In this document: one piece after another, positions 6,753-8,029 of the stretch
Numbering within the stretch: position 1 is the first letter of the stretch
Layout of the letters: the number at the start of each line of letters is the position of its first letter
Source of the DNA: Lutispora sp.
GTDB taxonomy: Bacteria; Bacillota; Clostridia; Lutisporales; Lutisporaceae
Length of the DNA stretch: 8,029 bases
Reading direction: 5' to 3'
Assembly (NCBI GenBank): GCA_030834765.1
Contig: JAUQXG010000167.1
Coordinates: 1-8,029 of the forward strand
The notes under the pieces: model-generated
Database searches by the model: none
What the model was told of the DNA's origin: nothing
The model's input: the letters and a program-made list of their open reading frames with translations, nothing else
Made by a program: the position numbers and the translations under genes

Positions 6753-6901
6753 AAGAGAGAATATTATAATCAATTTGAATAAAACTATATGAAATAATGC
6801 AAATTAAGATAAGAAAAAAGCTAAATAAACTGAATGGCCTTTCCAGTTCTGAACAGGGCGATGCAAAGCAATTCAATCGAAAAAGTTTACATAAGTATTT
6901 T

Positions 6902-6907
6902 GGAGGG
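6902..6907 (+). promoter_or_regulatory. Ribosome binding site of gpr
   Basis: GGAGGG ends 6 bases before ATG at 6914. The longer in-frame ATG at 6797 has no such site, so this one sets the start. Confidence 0.9.
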
Positions 6908-6913
6908 AAAAAT

Positions 6914-7888
6914 ATGACCAATATTAGAACAGATCTAGCAATTGAGGCGCGAGAATTATATAGACAAAAAAACAATAGTGATATACCGGGTGTGGATGTT
7001 GATATCAGAAAAGATGAGGATATGTCAGTAACAAAGGTAAAGATTGTTGATAGAGCTGGGGCAAGAATTATGAACAAGCCCATGGGTAACTATATAACCA
7101 TAGAAGTGCCAAGACTGCGGGAAAATGACATCGATTTAAGAGAAGATGTGAGCAGGGTTTTGGCACAGGAGCTTGTTGATATAACTGATTTAAAAGAAAG
7201 TTCTGTAATACTGGTGGTTGGACTTGGAAACTGGAATATTACACCAGATGCCCTTGGGCCTAAAGTAATTGAACAATTGCTTGTTACCAGGCATATAAAG
7301 GAAAATGTACCAGAGCAGATTGATGAAAGTACACGATCTGTATGTGCAATATCACCTGGAGTACTTGGCGTAACAGGCATTGAAACCAGTGAAATTATAA
7401 GAGGTGTTGTGGATCGGGTGAAACCTAATCTAGTGGTTGTAATTGATGCATTGGCTTCAAGGAAAATGGATAGAGTAAGCACCACAATTCAATTGGCGGA
7501 TACAGGAATTAATCCAGGGTCAGGGGTTGGCAACAGCAGAAAAGAAATAAGTGAGGAGAGCCTAGGAGTTCCGGTAATTGCTATTGGTGTTCCTACTGTG
7601 GTAGATGCTGCTACTATGGCAAATGACACAATTGATTTAGTCATAGATTCCCTTATAAATGGCTCAGATAAAGAATCGGATTTTTACAAAATGCTGAAGG
7701 ATATGAATAGAGATGATAAGTATAAGTTGATTACAGAAGCTATTTCACCCAAAATGCCAGACCTTATGGTAACGCCCAAAGAAATTGACGAGCTAATAAA
7801 TGGTATTTCAAAAGTGATAGCTAATGCATTAAATATAGCCCTTCATCCTGGAATAGAGATGGATGATGTAAATAGATTTTTAAACTAA
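6914..7888 (+). CDS. gpr: Germination protease GPR (spore protease)
   Basis: GPR starts the breakdown of the small acid-soluble proteins that coat spore DNA when spores germinate. It is made in the forespore as an inactive precursor. The protein has 324 residues from ATG at 6914. Family signatures are G-L-G-N-W-N-I-T-P-D-A-L-G-P (103-116), L-L-V-T-R-H (122-127), A-I-S-P-G-V-L-G-V-T-G-I-E-T (145-158), V-I-D-A-L-A (176-181) and G-S-G-V-G-N (202-207). D112 and D178 occupy the places of the two essential Asp of the Bacillus enzyme, with the same 66-residue spacing. The N-terminus M-T-N-I-R-T-D-L-A holds the self-cleavage motif (after D7 by family analogy), leaving a propeptide of only 7 residues against about 15 in Bacillus. 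A strong terminator follows, then the probable spoIIP, the same order as in B. subtilis. Confidence 0.96.
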   Translation: MTNIRTDLAIEARELYRQKNNSDIPGVDVDIRKDEDMSVTKVKIVDRAGARIMNKPMGNYITIEVPRLRENDIDLREDVSRVLAQELVDITDLKESSVILVVGLGNWNITPDALGPKVIEQLLVTRHIKENVPEQIDESTRSVCAISPGVLGVTGIETSEIIRGVVDRVKPNLVVVIDALASRKMDRVSTTIQLADTGINPGSGVGNSRKEISEESLGVPVIAIGVPTVVDAATMANDTIDLVIDSLINGSDKESDFYKMLKDMNRDDKYKLITEAISPKMPDLMVTPKEIDELINGISKVIANALNIALHPGIEMDDVNRFLN

Positions 7889-7919
7889 AAAATACTGCCC
7901 TTTTCGGGCAGTATTTTTT
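7889..7919 (+). terminator. Rho-independent terminator of gpr
   Basis: A 12-bp stem (7889-7900 with 7906-7917), including GCCC/GGGC at its top, has a 5-base loop and ends in a T run (7914-7919). It begins at the base after the gpr stop. The A run on the other side would let it work in both directions, but no gene faces it here. Confidence 0.93.
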
Positions 7920-7927
7920 AGTGATAT

Positions 7928-7956
7928 TCATATATAGCCTCGTTTTTGCATATAAG
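7928..7956 (+). promoter_or_regulatory. Candidate sigma-E (mother cell) promoter of the downstream gene
   Basis: TCATATA (7928-7934) matches the sigma-E -35 pattern at 6 of 7 positions. After 14 bases, CATATAAG (7949-7956) matches the -10 pattern CATACAMT at 6 of 8. Position and spacing fit a start near 7963 and a leader of about 40 bases. In B. subtilis spoIIP has its own sigma-E promoter behind gpr. Confidence 0.5.
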
Positions 7957-8002
7957 TTAAAGTAAACATCAAGACAACAAGAAGAAAAGCGAGGTGAAGA
8001 AC

Positions 8003-8029
8003 TTGGATAAGCATTATCAGAGGCATGTT
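8003..8029 (+). CDS. spoIIP: Start of a gene after gpr, probably spoIIP (partial)
   Basis: Only nine codons are inside the window: TTG-initiated M-D-K-H-Y-Q-R-H-V, open to the edge. GAGGTGA at 7991-7997 lies 5 bases before TTG, a good ribosome site. The residues themselves are not diagnostic. The name rests on gene order (rpsT, gpr, spoIIP in B. subtilis) and on the sigma-E-like promoter upstream. SpoIIP is a mother-cell peptidoglycan hydrolase that works with SpoIID and SpoIIM during engulfment. A polar, basic beginning before a membrane segment would suit it, but that segment is beyond the window. Confidence 0.5.

Larger units (their letters stand above)
6613..6913. other. Divergent rpsT / gpr regulatory region
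   Basis: These 301 bases separate two genes that point away from each other. They hold the rpsT ribosome site and a vegetative-type promoter on the minus strand (6649-6677), and a sporulation-type -10 element (6746-6752) plus the ribosome site of gpr (6902-6907) on the plus strand. The gpr frame stays open upstream to an ATG at 6797, but that part looks like leader, not protein. I see no riboswitch, T-box or stable hairpin in the gpr leader. Confidence 0.6.

Noticed and set aside
6797..6913. A 39-residue N-terminal extension of GPR from the ATG at 6797.
   Set aside because: No ribosome site precedes it, the residues are basic and unlike GPR, and GGAGGG before ATG 6914 gives the family N-terminus.
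7090..7485. A 131-codon minus-strand frame inside gpr.
   Set aside because: It lies wholly antisense to conserved gpr motifs and lacks a ribosome site and any family resemblance.

Overview
This window looks like a chromosomal segment of a low-GC, spore-forming anaerobic Firmicute of the class Clostridia. The DNA is AT-rich, Shine-Dalgarno sites are strong and Firmicute-like, start codons are sometimes TTG, and sporulation genes (gpr and the start of a probable spoIIP) sit beside comEC, holA and rpsT in an order that resembles Bacillus subtilis. The species cannot be named from the sequence alone.

The left part (1-1440) is the end of an operon for a membrane-bound complex of the group 4 NiFe-hydrogenase / complex I family. 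It holds the C-terminal part of a large (NuoD/HycE/EchE-like) subunit, followed by a small subunit (NuoB/HycG/EchC-like) fused to an N-terminal two-cluster ferredoxin. The large subunit ends in N-M-S-Y-S-E-N-D-R where hydrogenases carry D-P-C-x-x-C-x-x-R, so both C-terminal Ni ligands are gone. This points to an energy-converting hydrogenase-related (Ehr-type) complex rather than a working hydrogenase. The iron-sulfur ligands of the small subunit are all present.

The middle-left part (1509-2763) holds a GNAT acetyltransferase resembling spermidine/spermine acetyltransferases. After it comes a transglutaminase-like (Cys-His-Asp) protein with an intact catalytic core but no signal peptide and no good start, probably a 5'-truncated or frameshifted gene. 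A perfect 14-bp stem terminator closes this block.

The centre (2855-6303) is a comEC-holA pair: the DNA uptake channel protein, then the delta subunit of DNA polymerase III, 20 bases apart, ending in a terminator. It is followed directly by a second terminator serving the convergent gene rpsT (ribosomal protein bS20, minus strand), which starts at TTG.

The right part (6613-8029) holds the divergent rpsT and gpr promoters, gpr (the protease that degrades small acid-soluble spore proteins at germination), a strong terminator, a candidate sigma-E promoter and the first nine codons of what is probably spoIIP. Most of the window is core genome. The least ordinary items are the cysteine-less hydrogenase-like subunit and the broken transglutaminase gene. 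I see no wholly undescribed system here, and no CRISPR array, insertion sequence, tRNA or rRNA.
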